From the NCBI GenBank assembly GCA_009705025.1, contig WLDA01000055.1, positions 1 to 6,449 of the forward strand: DNA of 6,449 nucleotides, given 5' to 3'. The notes under the pieces are model-generated. The model made no database searches. It had not been told where the DNA came from and saw nothing but the letters and a program-made list of their open reading frames with translations. The position numbers and the translations under genes are program-made. How positions within the stretch are numbered: position 1 is the first letter of the stretch; every line of letters begins with the position of its first letter. Positions 5,322 to 6,449 of this stretch are shown piece after piece. Source of the DNA: Actinomycetota bacterium (GTDB lineage Bacteria > Actinomycetota > Actinomycetes > Nanopelagicales > Nanopelagicaceae).

Positions 5322-6449
5322 GTGTCGGTTTTCGATCTAGTAATTCTTGGCGGCGGCAGCGGCGGTTATGCATGCGCACTTCGAAGCGCACAACTTGGCC
5401 TAAACGTCGCACTGATCGAAGCAGATAAATTAGGCGGAACGTGCCTACACCGCGGATGTATCCCAACAAAGGCACTTCTTCATTCAGGTGAAATTGCAGA
5501 TGGTGCCCGCGATGCGAGCCACTTCGGAGTCAATGCTCAATTTCTTTCAATGGATATGCCAGCAGTAAATAGTTACAAAGATGGTGTGATTTCAAAATTA
5601 CATAAAGGTTTGCAAGGTCTAGTCAAGTCTCGAAACATTACATATATCGAAGGCCACGGAAAGCTCGTTGCTAAAGACACAATCGAAGTCAATGGCGAAA
5701 AAATAACCGGCAAGAACATCATCCTTGCAACAGGTTCATATGCACGTTCGTTGCCTGGTTTAGAAATTGATGGCGTGAAGATCATGACTTCAGATCACGC
5801 AACAAAATTAGATTACGTTCCAAAAAGTGTCATCGTTTTAGGTGGCGGAGTAATTGGTTCTGAATTTGCATCAGTATGGAAATCATTTGGAAGCGAAGTA
5901 ACAATCATTGAAGGCCTTCCACACCTTGTTCCACTAGAAGATGAGTCATCAAGTAAGCAATTAGAGCGCGCATTTAGAAAGCGTGGAATCAATTTTGAGC
6001 TCGGAACTCGTTTCAAGTCTCACACAGTCACAGCCGATGGCGTCACTGTCACTCTCGAAGATGGCAAGACATTTACTGCCGAGATTCTTCTTGTTGCTGT
6101 TGGTCGCGGCCCTGTTTCGGCCAACCTTGGCTATGAAGCACAAGGAATCACAATGGATCGCGGTTACGTCCTAGTTGATGATAAATGCCGCACAAATATC
6201 CCTGGTATTTGGGCAGTCGGAGATTTGATTCCAACGCTTCAATTAGCACACGTGGGCTTTGCTGAAGGAATCTTGGTCGCAGAAGAGATTGCAGGACTCA
6301 ATCCTAGACCAATCAATTATGACGGTATCCCACGCGTTACATATTCAGAGCCAGAAGTTGCATCCGTTGGTCTAACAACTGCGATTGCAAAAGAGCGCGG
6401 TTACGATGTTGTCGAACTCAACTACGACTTAGCTGGAAACGGAAAAGCA
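5322..6449 (+). CDS. lpdA: Dihydrolipoamide dehydrogenase (E3 / L-protein), 3' end outside window
   Basis: This flavoenzyme reoxidises the dihydrolipoyl groups of 2-oxoacid dehydrogenases and the glycine cleavage H-protein, passing electrons through a disulfide and FAD to NAD+ (EC 1.8.1.4). The reading frame is open from GTG at 5322 to the window end (376 codons). The usual length is about 460-470, so roughly 90 residues are cut off, including the dimer interface and the His-Glu catalytic pair. Visible marks are the FAD-binding ILGGGSGGYA (8-17), the redox motif GGTCLHRGCIPTK (38-50) with C41 and C46, ILATGS (134-139), the NAD-binding LGGGVIGSEF (173-182) and GIWAVGD (295-301), which contacts FAD. 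GTG is chosen because the protein then begins just before the first Rossmann strand and TGGAG lies six bases upstream. The active-site wording resembles actinobacterial Lpd, where a sucB-type acyltransferase gene often follows. Mycothione reductase is a less likely alternative. Confidence 0.95.
   Translation, partial: MSVFDLVILGGGSGGYACALRSAQLGLNVALIEADKLGGTCLHRGCIPTKALLHSGEIADGARDASHFGVNAQFLSMDMPAVNSYKDGVISKLHKGLQGLVKSRNITYIEGHGKLVAKDTIEVNGEKITGKNIILATGSYARSLPGLEIDGVKIMTSDHATKLDYVPKSVIVLGGGVIGSEFASVWKSFGSEVTIIEGLPHLVPLEDESSSKQLERAFRKRGINFELGTRFKSHTVTADGVTVTLEDGKTFTAEILLVAVGRGPVSANLGYEAQGITMDRGYVLVDDKCRTNIPGIWAVGDLIPTLQLAHVGFAEGILVAEEIAGLNPRPINYDGIPRVTYSEPEVASVGLTTAIAKERGYDVVELNYDLAGNGKA

Noticed and set aside
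5167..5475. Open frame of 102 codons on the minus strand spanning the pepA-lpd gap
   Set aside because: It is Arg- and Leu-rich without a domain, overlaps the clear ends of two conserved genes and would cover the lpd ribosome-binding site. I treat it as chance.

Overview
The window looks like a gene-dense piece of a streamlined, fairly AT-rich actinobacterial chromosome. Three things point that way. The ECF ATPase is a double-ABC protein with an LSEGQ signature in its second half. The dihydrolipoamide dehydrogenase has the GGTCLHRGCIPTK active-site block familiar from actinobacterial Lpd. The order gcvT (divergent) - pepA - lpd is also one I know from actinobacteria. The modest GC content and only about 110 non-coding bases in 6.4 kb suggest a small-genome planktonic lineage such as the freshwater acI group (Nanopelagicales). 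That placement is an inference from style, not from a marker gene.

Layout. Positions 1-2664 on the plus strand are the end of an energy-coupling factor (ECF) micronutrient uptake operon. It holds the C-terminal part of the membrane coupling protein EcfT, a fused two-domain ATPase, and a membrane S component that should bind the substrate. The genes are joined by 4-base ATGA stop/start overlaps, so translation is probably coupled. The three together would form one complete dedicated importer, but the substrate cannot be read from the sequence. Positions 2630-3718 on the minus strand encode the glycine cleavage T-protein (GcvT). Its last 35 bases overlap the end of the S-component gene in a convergent arrangement. 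A 52-base divergent gap separates gcvT from pepA (3771-5264, plus), a complete M17 leucyl aminopeptidase. After another 57 bases comes lpd (from 5322, plus), which runs off the window after 376 codons.

How the genes fit together. GcvT and Lpd are the T and L proteins of the glycine cleavage system. Lpd is normally also the E3 subunit of 2-oxoacid dehydrogenases. PepA recycles peptides to amino acids. The ECF importer brings in a vitamin or similar cofactor.

Most of the window is ordinary housekeeping. I see no mobile element, CRISPR array, RNA gene or defence-like cassette. The most informative non-coding signal is in the gcvT/pepA gap. Both genes have a TANNNT -10-like hexamer exactly six bases before the ATG and no strong ribosome-binding site, which suggests a pair of back-to-back leaderless promoters.
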